Positions 1 to 9,216 of a DNA stretch of 22,568 nt are shown here, in pieces. Numbering within the stretch: the first letter of the stretch is position 1; each line of letters starts with the position of its first letter. The stretch covers positions 1-22,568 of the forward strand of contig CAYSAG010000052.1 of assembly GCA_964428935.1 (NCBI GenBank), read 5' to 3'. Origin of the DNA: JAADHY01 sp964428935. Its GTDB lineage: Bacteria > Planctomycetota > Planctomycetia > Planctomycetales > Planctomycetaceae. Below the pieces are notes generated by a model that was not told the origin of the DNA, made no database searches, and saw only the letters and a list, made by a program, of their open reading frames with translations. The position numbers and the translations under genes were made by a program.

Positions 1-1
1 G

Positions 2-940
2 GAAACTTACAAGAAGTACTGGTGCGGTCCGCGCTGTGCGGGCTACGCGGCGGACGGCTTGTTCGCCGACAACTGCGGCTACCGAATGCCTTGGCGAGGA
101 CAGTGGTACCGGGAAGGGCACCCGGACAAACCGGACCAACCGACGGACTACACCAAAGACGGCGTCCACCAGGCCGACTTGTACAAGAAGCAAATCAAAG
201 CCTTCCACCGGTGGATGGTTTCTTGGCTGGCCGAACGGGGAAAGAAGTTGGCGTTGAATTTCGGCCAAATGGCCAGACAGCCGGAGTGGTGGAGGGAGTT
301 GGACGCGGAACCGCAGACGGTGTTCGTGGCCATGGAAGAAGGGGCCTTTGTCCACCCGTGGGGGACGTTGGGTCGGCAGGGAAACTTCGTGTTCTGGCCC
401 GAGCGGGAATGGCTGAACCAGGTGCGGACCCTGCGAAGTCTGCGGCGCGTGCGCGTGCTCATGAACGTCCACGGGCCGGTCCGTTCGGACGCAAAAGACT
501 TGCGGCGAATGGACGCTTCCGACGCGTCGGGACACCGCGCGTGGGACGTCCTCTGGTACGCGCTGACTTCGTTTCTTCAAGGCTACGACGACCAACGCCA
601 GAACGGCTACTTGAACTTCACCGTCTGGGGCTACTTGCGGTTCTACTGGTTCGACGAGTTTGACCCGCGCTACCTGCACCTGGGCCGAGCTGTGGGCGAA
701 ATGCAGAAGGTGAGCGGCCGGGAAGGGTACGTTTACTTGCGGGAATTCGAAGACGGGTGGGCCGTGGTCAACCCAACTCGTCGCGACGCGAAAGGGCTTC
801 CCGTCCCGCGCGGAGAAGCTCGTGTGCTCACCCACGACACGTTCCGGTCGCCGGAGCGACAGCCGTTGGTCCGGACCTTCGACCTGCCGGCTCACCGCGG
901 CGTCATTCTGCTCAAGGCGGGACACAAGGTCGGCCTGTAA
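2..940 (+). CDS. Putative glycoside hydrolase, GHL15-like (5' truncated)
   Basis: The reading frame is open from base 2 to a TAA at 938-940, giving 312 residues. The true start lies before the window. The segment D-G-L-F-A-D-N near the beginning resembles the strand-end acidic motif of TIM-barrel glycoside hydrolases. The end, with aromatic-rich FYWFDEFDPR, then YVYLREFEDGWAVVNPT, is typical of putative glycoside hydrolase proteins of the GHL15 type, where a small beta domain follows the barrel. These resemblances are from memory of the family, not from a search. The substrate is unknown. The gene lies 284 bases upstream of the esterase on the same strand, so co-transcription is possible but not shown. 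Confidence that it is a real gene is high; the family call is moderate. Confidence 0.6.
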   Translation, partial: ETYKKYWCGPRCAGYAADGLFADNCGYRMPWRGQWYREGHPDKPDQPTDYTKDGVHQADLYKKQIKAFHRWMVSWLAERGKKLALNFGQMARQPEWWRELDAEPQTVFVAMEEGAFVHPWGTLGRQGNFVFWPEREWLNQVRTLRSLRRVRVLMNVHGPVRSDAKDLRRMDASDASGHRAWDVLWYALTSFLQGYDDQRQNGYLNFTVWGYLRFYWFDEFDPRYLHLGRAVGEMQKVSGREGYVYLREFEDGWAVVNPTRRDAKGLPVPRGEARVLTHDTFRSPERQPLVRTFDLPAHRGVILLKAGHKVGL

Positions 941-1224
941 CAGCTTCGCGTTCGGCGTTCCGCGCCGTCGGGTACGAGGGAGCGTGGCTGGAGGCGGCGG
1001 GACGTTCTCGCCTTTTGCTGGGACAGAGGCTCGTCCCTCGCCGCGCCGCCGACGGTCCGCTCGGTTGCCCCGGTCAGCGGCGGGCGGTAGTCTGCGGCGT
1101 CGGCCGCGACGGTCTGCGCCTGCCGTTCGGACCGTCGGGCCGACCGTTTTGGGGCAGTCGGTCGGTTGGTGGACAGACTGGTCGGCCGGCTACGACCGAG
1201 AGAGTCGTCGAGCAGGAGGAGTTC
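941..1224. other. Intergenic region between GHL15-like gene and esterase
   Basis: This 284-base gap has no credible coding sequence. It is rich in GGTCGG/CCGACC-type words. An 8-bp perfect inverted repeat (CGACGGTC at 1107-1114 and GACCGTCG at 1130-1137, 15-base loop) could form a hairpin, but no T-run follows, so I do not call it a terminator. No convincing -35/-10 promoter was seen. Confidence 0.4.
1214..1219 (+). promoter_or_regulatory. Shine-Dalgarno that fixes the esterase start
   Basis: A full AGGAGG lies 5 bases before the ATG at 1225. The frame stays open upstream to about 757, but the perfect site and the signal peptide starting at this ATG decide the start. Confidence 0.85.
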
Positions 1225-3885
1225 ATGTTGACGTTGCGCAAGAACGTTGGTTGCAAGAGCGGGTTGGGTTGGTTCGTCCGGTTCGTGGCGTTGGGGACGC
1301 TGCTGGTTGGGCTGTCGTGGTCTGCTGCGGCGCAGGTGGAGCGGGCTTCGTCGGAACAGGGGGCTGAGCAGGCCGGGGCAGTCGAAAGCTCGCCGCACTC
1401 CGCGTCGGTCGGCCGGTTCGTCGACCGAGTTTTTCGGGACGCCGACGGCGAGCACAAGTACGTCGTGTTCGTGCCGCCCGGCTACACGCCGAAGAAGAAG
1501 TGGCCGGTCATTTTGTTTTTGCACGGAGCGGGCGAGCGGGGGAAGGACGGTCGGAAGCAGACGACGGTCGGTTTGGGTCCGTTGGTGAAGGCCCGGGCCG
1601 ACCGTTTTCCGTTTTTCGTCGTCTTTCCGCAATGCGAGGACGAGTCGTCGCACGTGCTTGGCGGTTGGCTGGCCGGCACTCCGGACGCTCGTCGAGCGCT
1701 GAAAATTCTGCAGGCCGTCGAACAAGACTATTCGATTGACCGGACCCGCGAAATTCTGACGGGCTGGTCCATGGGCGGCTACGGCGCGTGGAGCTTGGCG
1801 GCGGCCGACCCTCAGCGTTGGCACGCCGTCGTGCCCGTGGCCGGTGGCGGCGACCCGAAGTGGGCTCCCAAACTGAAAGACGTGCCGATTTGGGCTTTTC
1901 ACGGAGCGGAAGACCGAGCCATTCCGCCGAAGGCGTCGCGGGAAATGGTCGAGGCGGTTCGAGCCGCTGGCGGACGCCCGCGCTACACCGAGGTTCCCGG
2001 CGTCGGGCACGACGTGTGGAAAGTCGTCTACGACATCGACGAACTCTACCAGTGGATGCTCGAGCCGAAGCCGGCCGAACAGTTGGACGTTCCGCTGGCC
2101 GTCCGGCCGGGGCAGCCGAAGTTCGAACCGGAAGAGACCGAGCCGTTCGTGCCGGCGCTGGAAGTGCCGAACGCGGTGTTCGTCCGTCTGGGCAACGACG
2201 CCTTGGCGGCTCTGGCCTACGCCCTGCCGCTGGAGGTTCCCGAAGACGCGCTGACGGGCACCGTGCCCGACCTTTACGACTCGACCGTCGTCCAAGGCCG
2301 CTCGTTCAGCGTCGTCTTCAGCAACATTTCGTACTCGGCTCGGCTGACGCGCGCTCACGCCCAAGCTTACGCGCCCGGGCGGCTCAACGTTCGGCTCGGG
2401 CTGGAGAACCTGCGGCTGACCATTGGCACCACCTACGTGACCGGTCCCAGTCAGTCGGCCGTGGCCGGACCGATTTCCGTCGTCGCCGGCTACCAGGGGC
2501 CGGTTTGGTTGAGCTTGGACTTGCAACCGTACGTCGAACAGCGGCGGCTGAAGTTCAAGTTGCTGTCGGTGGACTTCGACATTCCGTGGGAGAACTACTA
2601 CGTCACCAGTCCGGCTTGGGTTTCGGTGCGTGGACTGGGAATGACGCGCGGGCGTGTGGCCAGCGGGCTGGTGGACGGACTGTACGGAGCCAGAGACCGG
2701 GTCGAGCAACAGGTCGAGGAGGCGGTGCCGGCGTTGCTGGAGAAGGTGGAGCAGAACCTGGACCTGTCGAAGGCGGCCGGGTTGGTGGAAAGCTTCTGGC
2801 CGTTGCCGGTCTACAAGCCGCGGGTCCGACTGTGGGCCAGCGGCGTCGAAACCGACTCGGAGGGGGTCAGCCTGACGCTGGGAGTGACGGCCGCTGCGGT
2901 CAAGGCCGAGGCGGCTCCGCCCCAACCCAAGCTCGTCACGGGACTCGGTCAGCCAGCCGGCCGCTTGCCCAAAGTCAACGGCCTGCGGGTGGGTGTGGCT
3001 CCCGGACTGCTGCAGCCGCTGACCGACTTGCTCATTCAGGCCGACGTGGCTCGCATTCACGTCAAAGACATTCCCGAGCCCCAGTTCGCTCCGCTGGCCG
3101 ACCCGACGTTCCTCGCCCAAGCGATTCCCGACTTGAAACGACTGGGCGACGTGGAGGTCTGGAGCGAAGTGGTGCTGGCCCGGCCGCTGCAGGTCCGCAG
3201 CGTGGACGGGCCACAGAGCCGACGGTTCGCGTTCGACCTGCCCAAGCTGTTGCTTTCCGTGGCCGTTCGGAAAAAAGGACAGAAGCAGTGGCAGCCGTAC
3301 GCCGAGTTTGAGGTGCACGTGTGGCAGGCGGCCGAGTCGGAAGTGGTGCGGTTGGACTGGGAAAAGCGGGCCCTCCGTCTGAAGTGGGTCGGCCAGCCGA
3401 AAGTGGACGTCCACGGCCGGTTCGCTCCCGGCTACAAACCGGCCGACCCCACGTTGCGCGTGGAGCCAATTCGGGACGTGTTCTTGAAAGGCTGGGTCGC
3501 TTGGACCAGCCAAGGACCCTACTCGCAGACCGAGGTTCCCGACGTCCAGTTCGGTCCGTGCCGGCTGCGACTGGAGGACACCGGGTGGTGGCCTCCGTAC
3601 TTGTTCGTCGACTTCCGCACCCCCACGACGCGACTGACCAACGACACCGGCGTGGCCGTCCGCTACCAAGTCAAAGGACCGGTGGGTCGGTGGAGCGAGC
3701 CGTACACGCTGGGACCGGGCGAGACGCACGCGTTCGAAGTTCCGTACCCGTTGACCTACCGACGAATTTCCGACACGGTTTCGGAACTCTACACGCTGCC
3801 CGTCGGCTCGCGTTGCGGTTTCCGGGTTCCGAAGGAAGGCGGCGAGCCGCGGCTGTTCCTGGTGGAAGGTGGCTCGGAGCAGTGA
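1225..3885 (+). CDS. Exported prolyl oligopeptidase/PHB depolymerase-type esterase with large unknown C-terminal half
   Basis: The protein has 886 residues. Residues 1-38 are a signal peptide: basic start, hydrophobic core, and cleavage probably after SAAA. Residues about 62-290 form an alpha/beta-hydrolase domain of the kind found in predicted peptidases and polyhydroxybutyrate/feruloyl esterase-like enzymes. The triad is visible: nucleophile Ser182 in G-W-S-M-G-G, Asp230 in GAEDRAIP and His262 in GVGHD, with an HGAGE oxyanion-loop motif near residue 98. It is therefore likely a periplasmic serine hydrolase; the substrate is unknown. Residues about 320-886 match nothing I recognise. They are rich in beta-type sequence, with a helical stretch around residues 490-520. 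The gene stands alone, and its 3' end faces the minus-strand operon. Confidence 0.85.
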   Translation: MLTLRKNVGCKSGLGWFVRFVALGTLLVGLSWSAAAQVERASSEQGAEQAGAVESSPHSASVGRFVDRVFRDADGEHKYVVFVPPGYTPKKKWPVILFLHGAGERGKDGRKQTTVGLGPLVKARADRFPFFVVFPQCEDESSHVLGGWLAGTPDARRALKILQAVEQDYSIDRTREILTGWSMGGYGAWSLAAADPQRWHAVVPVAGGGDPKWAPKLKDVPIWAFHGAEDRAIPPKASREMVEAVRAAGGRPRYTEVPGVGHDVWKVVYDIDELYQWMLEPKPAEQLDVPLAVRPGQPKFEPEETEPFVPALEVPNAVFVRLGNDALAALAYALPLEVPEDALTGTVPDLYDSTVVQGRSFSVVFSNISYSARLTRAHAQAYAPGRLNVRLGLENLRLTIGTTYVTGPSQSAVAGPISVVAGYQGPVWLSLDLQPYVEQRRLKFKLLSVDFDIPWENYYVTSPAWVSVRGLGMTRGRVASGLVDGLYGARDRVEQQVEEAVPALLEKVEQNLDLSKAAGLVESFWPLPVYKPRVRLWASGVETDSEGVSLTLGVTAAAVKAEAAPPQPKLVTGLGQPAGRLPKVNGLRVGVAPGLLQPLTDLLIQADVARIHVKDIPEPQFAPLADPTFLAQAIPDLKRLGDVEVWSEVVLARPLQVRSVDGPQSRRFAFDLPKLLLSVAVRKKGQKQWQPYAEFEVHVWQAAESEVVRLDWEKRALRLKWVGQPKVDVHGRFAPGYKPADPTLRVEPIRDVFLKGWVAWTSQGPYSQTEVPDVQFGPCRLRLEDTGWWPPYLFVDFRTPTTRLTNDTGVAVRYQVKGPVGRWSEPYTLGPGETHAFEVPYPLTYRRISDTVSELYTLPVGSRCGFRVPKEGGEPRLFLVEGGSEQ

Positions 3886-4243
3886 CGGCCGTTCGGTTCC
3901 CGCCGCACGTGCCGCTGCGTGGGCCTCGGCCGTTCGCGGCGGCTCGACGTGTGCGGGCCTTCTCGAGAGCAAAGTGGTGAGAGTGCGAGTGGGGTCGAGG
4001 CGACTGCCGTCCAAGCCGCCGGTTGCCGGTGTCAACCGACGCGGCTGCGCGGTCGACTGTCCGCACGAGCTCGGGGAGGCTCCGCGGTCGGGCCGTGACC
4101 GACAAGACGGCCGACCGGCTGGACGCTTTGTCGCAACCAGTCCGAACTCGCCGTGCGGCCAAAGACGCTCGGCACCGCGGACGCCCGGCGCCGTCCGTCG
4201 TCGCAGCAGCCCAGGCCGTTCAGCTCACGACTGCTCCAGTCCG
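3886..4243. other. Convergent intergenic region, no gene seen
   Basis: This 358-base stretch separates the 3' ends of the esterase and of the last gene of the minus-strand run. Open frames across it are short, Arg/Ala/Pro-rich and lack ribosome sites. I see no T-run terminator, tRNA or repeat. A termination region for both sides is expected here but is not visible as a classical intrinsic terminator. Confidence 0.5.
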
Positions 4244-7200
4244 CTACTGCTCTTGCGGCAACGTCCACACGCAAACCAGCACGTCGTCCCGGTAGCAAAT
4301 GGCGACGCGTTTCCCGTCGGCGGAGAAAGCAATTTCACGCACCGGCTGGTACTGGCGGTTCTTGGGTTTGAGGCCTTTCAGCTTGAGCCGCGGCTCGCCG
4401 GTCTTGAGGTCCCACAGCGAGACGTTTCCCTGCAGGTCGCCAATGGCCAGCTGTTTGCCGTCGGGCGAGAAGGCCAGCGCGGTCGGTCGAAGTCCCATGG
4501 CCAGGACGTCGATTGTCGCGCCGTCTTCCAGGCTCAACAGGTCCACCCGCGACTTGAACTGGCGCGTGAGGGCGGCCAGAGTGCAGTCGGCCGAAAACAC
4601 AGCTCGCTCGACGCCGCTGGCCAGGTCGCGCCAGTCCTTCGTCTGCAAGTCGACCAGTCGGACGGTGCCGTCGCGACAAAAGACGGCCACGCGGCGTTGG
4701 TCGGGTGTCAGAGCCAGCTGGGCAATGTCGCGGGCAAACTTCGTCACTCCCTTTCCTTCCGCCTTTCCTTGCACGTTCCAGAAACCGAAGACGCCGGTGC
4801 CGTACCCGGTCAGGACCGACTGGCCGTCGGGCGTCCAGAGCAGGGAGGTCACGGACGTGCGAACTTCGGAGGGAAAGCTCCGTGGTCGACGCCGCGGTTC
4901 GTTCAGACGAAACAGCAAGACCCGCCCGGCGCCGGTTCCCGCGGCCAAAGTGTGTCCGTCGGGCGAGAACCGGACCAGGGTCAGCAAGTCGCTGACGCGG
5001 AACTCCCGGTAGACCTCGCGTTTCTCGAGGTCCCAGACTCGTAACGGTGGGCCGTCCACGGTCTGACCGCAAAGGGCGAGCAGGTGTGAGGCGGTCGGCG
5101 AGAAGTCCAGCGACAGGACCGCGCGAGCAAACGGCGTCAGCACGTCCGACGGAGACACCTCGGGCACGCCGGCCAGAACGTCCGCCGGAGCGGCCCCGGT
5201 GCTGACCCACGTTTCGCCGCGGTCGACCCGGACCGTGGTCACCGCTCGGCCAGAGTCGTTCTCGAAAAGGAACGGCGGCAGTTCCACGCGGTGGAAACCA
5301 AACGCCGACAGTTCCCACAGCCTGGTGCGGAGAGCCGTTTCCAGACTGCGCGTGCTGATTTCTTCGTTCGCGTCGGTTTTCATTTCCAACGTGGTCCAGG
5401 GTGACGTCTTTTCGGACCACTTCCGGCTCCAGAGCGTCCGCCCCTCCTTGTCCACGAAGGCCAGTTCCAGCTCGAGCACCATTTCTCGGACGTGGTAGGT
5501 CGGTCCGCGTCCGTTCGGCTGCGTCAGCTCGAGCTTGCCCTCACCGGGGTGCGTTCGGCCTCGGACCACCAACGTCACGTCGGCGTCGGCGCTGCACTGA
5601 ATGCCTTTGCGAGCCAAGGCCCAGCCGAGGTACGCGGCCACCCGCGCGTCGAACTCGCCTCGCCACGCCGGAGGGTCTTCCAGCTCGAGCTTCAAGCGGA
5701 CCGAGTCGCCCGGGCCGAGCACCGGCGTCCCCGGCGGTGCGGCACGCTTCGCAGCCGCGGCCAGCGCGGACCTCGGCGGAATGAGACTGACCAGCGAGTC
5801 CGTCCTCAGCCACCAAAGCTGCCCGTCTGGGCTGACCGGCAACAGCGTGGCTCCGTCGGGTTGAACCCGCCACAGCAGCTTCGGACCGTTGGGGTCAATC
5901 AGCAGCAACCCGGCCACCAGCCACCCGTCCGTGGTCCAGAGCAAGGGCCGGCCGCTGTCGTCGGACTTTCGAGAGAGCGAGTCCGTCGTGGGCTGCGCGG
6001 TCAGCGGAAGCACCCACTGGCACTGTCCTGTCTTCAAGTCCCAACACACGACCTGGTCGCCGGGCGTCTGCACGTACGCGGCCAGACGAGCCCCGTCGGG
6101 TGAGACCGCCGCGCCCGTCACCAACACCTCGCTCGGGTCTCCGTACAGACGAGGCTTCTCCAGTTGGCCCACGAAGCGTCCCTCTTTCCAGTCGACGAAC
6201 CGGAAAGTGCTTCCGACGACCACTCCGACGTACCGCCTGGACCGACTCAGCACCAGGGGCGGACGCCCGCCTGTCTCGAACACCACCTCGGCCCGACACT
6301 CGGGCAGCTTCCACACCACCAGCCGGCCCTTCGGGTTCAGCGTGGCCAGACGGTCGTTGTCCACGAAGGCGGCGGCCACCGTCACGCGGTCCGCCGTCGG
6401 TTGGTCGGCGTAGGGCTGCCAGCCGACCCAATGCTGGCCGTTGTCCAGCGAGTAGACGTCCACGCGGCTTTGGCAGCTCAGCGGCAGCGGCTTTTCCGAA
6501 CCAAAGCTCAGCCGAACGGCCGCTCGCTTGCCGTCCGGCGACACGGCCAACAGCCAAGCCCAGTCGTTGATTTTTGCTTCGGCGAGCCGTCGGCAGTGGA
6601 GCAGGTCGAAGCTGAGCAGCGAGGAGCGGTTGTCGTTCCAATGAGGCAAGGTCGTGACGGCGGCTGCTCGAGAGGCCGAAGGGGGCGAGAACTGCACGTT
6701 GCGCGGAGAAACGTGCGACCATTCCGAATCCTTCACGGGACGCGTCCCGGCCAGTTGCCGCGACGGCTCCCCTTCCTCCGCCACCGACTGCCAGGCCGGT
6801 AGCTTCTTCGGAGGCGCCACCGTGCGAGCGGCCGACCAGTCCGGCTGGGTCAGAGGCGGGTGCCCCGACACGACTTCCGGACGAACCGGCGCCGCGCGCA
6901 CTTTGACGAACGGTGGCGGCCACGAAAAAGACGCAGCTCCCTTCCCGGCCCACTTGTAAAGCTGCGACTCAGTCAAAGGAGCTTTGTCGTCGACGACCAA
7001 CCGCGGCCCGCTTTCTTCTTCCTCCTCCACTTCCACGTTCAGCACGGTCGGCAAGTAGGCCACCGACTGGTCCTTGGGCACGAAGTAGGGCACGAACTGG
7101 CTTTCGAACCGGAACACGGTTTCTTCCAGCGCCTCGTCGCGGACGGCCCGTTCCGTCACCTCGCCCCTGAGGAGCGTAAAGTCCTGCTCGTACTCCAGCC

Positions 7201-9013
7201 TCTCGCTCCAAACCACCTTCCCGTCGACCACCCAAGCCAACTCCAGCTCGGTGTCCGTGCCTCGGACGACTTTGGTAGCCGCCTTGCCGTCGTCGCCCAG
7301 TCGGCGGTGTTCGGTGAAGGTGAGAAGAGAGCCTTTCTTTTCGGAGTAGCGGACTCGAAAGACCAAGCTCGACCGGCTCGACACGTTCAGGCCGACGCGT
7401 TGCAAGCACCGCACCGCTGCCTGCCGGAGAACCTGCTCGGTCTGTTTCTTCGTTTCGGTTCCGAAGCGCAGAGAGCCGACCTCGACCGAGACGGCGACGG
7501 GTTGGTCCGGACGCACCCACGCCGGTTCGCCCTGGTCCAGCGCACGCACGGCCCGCTCCACTCGGCTCCAGCCCGGGTCGATTCGCGCCAACGCGTCGCC
7601 TCCACCGCTCCGGACGAACGCCGCGAACGTGCCGTTGTCGACCCAACCCAACAGCGGCCGCCTGCTCAATTCCCCGCAAACGACGTCGGCCAGCACACGG
7701 CCGCTGCGAGCGTCCACGACGAGGCGTTCGAAGCACAGCCACTTGGTGTCGTCGGGCGACCAAAACAGGTGCACCCGCCGGCTGCTGCGCATTCCGGCCG
7801 AGGTTTCCGGCAACAAGTAGGCCCCTTGCAACCGGCCGGTTCCGACGTCCCAACAGAGCACGCAGCCGCGACCCGCCACGGTGTACTCTTCGTAGAACGC
7901 CGCCAGCCGTCGTCCGTCGTGTGAAAACGCCAGGCAGTTGCACTGAAAACTTCCGCCGAGTCTTGAGTCGAGCTGGCCGACGAGCTGGCCCGTGTTCAAG
8001 TCGACCACCCGCACCTGACCCAGCCGCGAGTAGGCCAGGTAGCGGCCGCCGGGACTGACGTCCCACCCGTAGCGGTCCAGCGGCGTCGCCGTCACCGGGA
8101 CGGGAATGTGCGGTACTTGCCACGCTGCGACCCGTTCGCCCTTCAAACTCCACAGCTCCACCGCGACCGACGACTTGTCGCCGAACTTGACCAGCACCAG
8201 ACGGTCCTTCGGCAACAGCCGCGCGTCTCCGCTCCAAGCCAACTGCAGCGGCTCGGCCTCCCCGCCCATTGGCACGGCGACCAACGCGACCGGCGGGCCC
8301 TTGTGCTGGCCAAGCACCCACTGGCGGTCGGGGCTGACGTCCAAGAACGCTTCCCACCCAGGCTGGGTGACCACACCGCTCAACGACTGCCCCGTCAGCA
8401 AGTCGAACAGCTCCAGCTGCAGCGAGCCGCCCGAGCCCTTCACCAACAGCGCAGCGAACCGGGGCCGTCGCTGAACCACGAAAACGCCTCCGGTTCCGGC
8501 CGTTTCCACCAACACCCGCCCCTCCGACCGGCTCGGTGTTTCCTCCGTCCGAGCCGGCGGGTCCACCGTCACGTCCCACCGAATCGGTTGCCTGTTCAGG
8601 TTCGACAACACGACGGGCCGCTCCGCCCGCGGCTCGGCCTGCGTCTGGTTTCTTCGCCGCGCAGCCTCCCAACCGGCCCGGAAACCGGCAACGAACTGAC
8701 GGCCCCAGTTGACGGCCAAACAAAGACCACCGGCAACCAACACCCCAATGGCCGCGAAACGCAGGACGGTAACGACTTGGCTTTTCGAAAGGCTTGAGCG
8801 GCGGCGACGCCGTCTCGGCGACGGGCTTGTGCCGCTCGTCGCGAAGCCACCGTCGGACCAACCGACGTCGGGACTGCGACGAGCCGGCGACGGCCGCCTG
8901 CGCGGCACTCGAAACGCAGCCCCGCACTGCTTGCACGTCACCGTCTTGCCCGCGAACTCGTCCCGGACTCGGTACGACCGACCGCAACTCGGACAGGACG
9001 CCTGAACGCTCAT
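4244..9013 (-). CDS. Giant zinc ribbon-TM-beta-propeller (WD40-like) membrane protein
   Basis: The protein has 1589 residues from the ATG at 9013. A TTG ten codons upstream is possible, but the zinc ribbon begins immediately after this ATG. An MJ0042-type ribbon (C7, C10, C27, C30) is followed by an Arg-rich stretch (67-72) and one TM helix (about 80-102), which predicts that the rest lies outside the cytoplasm. WD40/YVTN-like propeller repeats with F-S-P-D-G and W-D-L-K-T-G-type motifs fill about 130-480, 760-1070 and 1280-1589. Between them sit two copies (about 505-670 and 1098-1260) of an unrecognised domain that also ends the neighbouring propeller protein. It is the last gene of the operon, 203 bases after its paralogue. 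A scaffold or sensor role is inference; no catalytic residues are evident. Confidence 0.8.
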   Translation of the reverse strand: MSVQASCPSCGRSYRVRDEFAGKTVTCKQCGAAFRVPRRRPSPARRSPDVGWSDGGFATSGTSPSPRRRRRRSSLSKSQVVTVLRFAAIGVLVAGGLCLAVNWGRQFVAGFRAGWEAARRRNQTQAEPRAERPVVLSNLNRQPIRWDVTVDPPARTEETPSRSEGRVLVETAGTGGVFVVQRRPRFAALLVKGSGGSLQLELFDLLTGQSLSGVVTQPGWEAFLDVSPDRQWVLGQHKGPPVALVAVPMGGEAEPLQLAWSGDARLLPKDRLVLVKFGDKSSVAVELWSLKGERVAAWQVPHIPVPVTATPLDRYGWDVSPGGRYLAYSRLGQVRVVDLNTGQLVGQLDSRLGGSFQCNCLAFSHDGRRLAAFYEEYTVAGRGCVLCWDVGTGRLQGAYLLPETSAGMRSSRRVHLFWSPDDTKWLCFERLVVDARSGRVLADVVCGELSRRPLLGWVDNGTFAAFVRSGGGDALARIDPGWSRVERAVRALDQGEPAWVRPDQPVAVSVEVGSLRFGTETKKQTEQVLRQAAVRCLQRVGLNVSSRSSLVFRVRYSEKKGSLLTFTEHRRLGDDGKAATKVVRGTDTELELAWVVDGKVVWSERLEYEQDFTLLRGEVTERAVRDEALEETVFRFESQFVPYFVPKDQSVAYLPTVLNVEVEEEEESGPRLVVDDKAPLTESQLYKWAGKGAASFSWPPPFVKVRAAPVRPEVVSGHPPLTQPDWSAARTVAPPKKLPAWQSVAEEGEPSRQLAGTRPVKDSEWSHVSPRNVQFSPPSASRAAAVTTLPHWNDNRSSLLSFDLLHCRRLAEAKINDWAWLLAVSPDGKRAAVRLSFGSEKPLPLSCQSRVDVYSLDNGQHWVGWQPYADQPTADRVTVAAAFVDNDRLATLNPKGRLVVWKLPECRAEVVFETGGRPPLVLSRSRRYVGVVVGSTFRFVDWKEGRFVGQLEKPRLYGDPSEVLVTGAAVSPDGARLAAYVQTPGDQVVCWDLKTGQCQWVLPLTAQPTTDSLSRKSDDSGRPLLWTTDGWLVAGLLLIDPNGPKLLWRVQPDGATLLPVSPDGQLWWLRTDSLVSLIPPRSALAAAAKRAAPPGTPVLGPGDSVRLKLELEDPPAWRGEFDARVAAYLGWALARKGIQCSADADVTLVVRGRTHPGEGKLELTQPNGRGPTYHVREMVLELELAFVDKEGRTLWSRKWSEKTSPWTTLEMKTDANEEISTRSLETALRTRLWELSAFGFHRVELPPFLFENDSGRAVTTVRVDRGETWVSTGAAPADVLAGVPEVSPSDVLTPFARAVLSLDFSPTASHLLALCGQTVDGPPLRVWDLEKREVYREFRVSDLLTLVRFSPDGHTLAAGTGAGRVLLFRLNEPRRRPRSFPSEVRTSVTSLLWTPDGQSVLTGYGTGVFGFWNVQGKAEGKGVTKFARDIAQLALTPDQRRVAVFCRDGTVRLVDLQTKDWRDLASGVERAVFSADCTLAALTRQFKSRVDLLSLEDGATIDVLAMGLRPTALAFSPDGKQLAIGDLQGNVSLWDLKTGEPRLKLKGLKPKNRQYQPVREIAFSADGKRVAICYRDDVLVCVWTLPQEQ

Positions 9014-9216
9014 GCTCGCTGCTGACCCTTGCTTCTCTTGCAAAGTCCTTCGGTCTTTTTCTTGCTTGCCGTGGCGGTCTGGCCCGGCTCGGACGACCGG
9101 GGACGAAGGCCAACGGGCCCGACGTGCCGTGTCTGTGTCCGCTCAGACGGCTCCCGCCCTTCGCGCCGCTTGGTCGGGCCCAGCCGTTTCGACACAGGCC
9201 GCCTTCAACCGGCCGC
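9014..9216. other. Gap between the two propeller genes
   Basis: This 203-base gap lies between two co-directional genes. A short GGCCG/CGGCC hairpin (9197-9214) lies directly after the upstream stop codon. No gene or promoter is recognisable. Confidence 0.35.

Noticed and set aside
892..4035. Long open frame antisense to the esterase (over 1000 codons)
   Set aside because: Its translation is rich in Arg, His, Pro and Gln without domains. It overlaps a gene with a signal peptide and a complete catalytic triad, so it is a by-product of high GC.
6969..9113. Second minus-strand frame over the 5' part of the giant propeller gene
   Set aside because: It is Gly/Arg/Ala-rich with no propeller motifs; the chosen frame carries the zinc ribbon, TM helix and propeller repeats.
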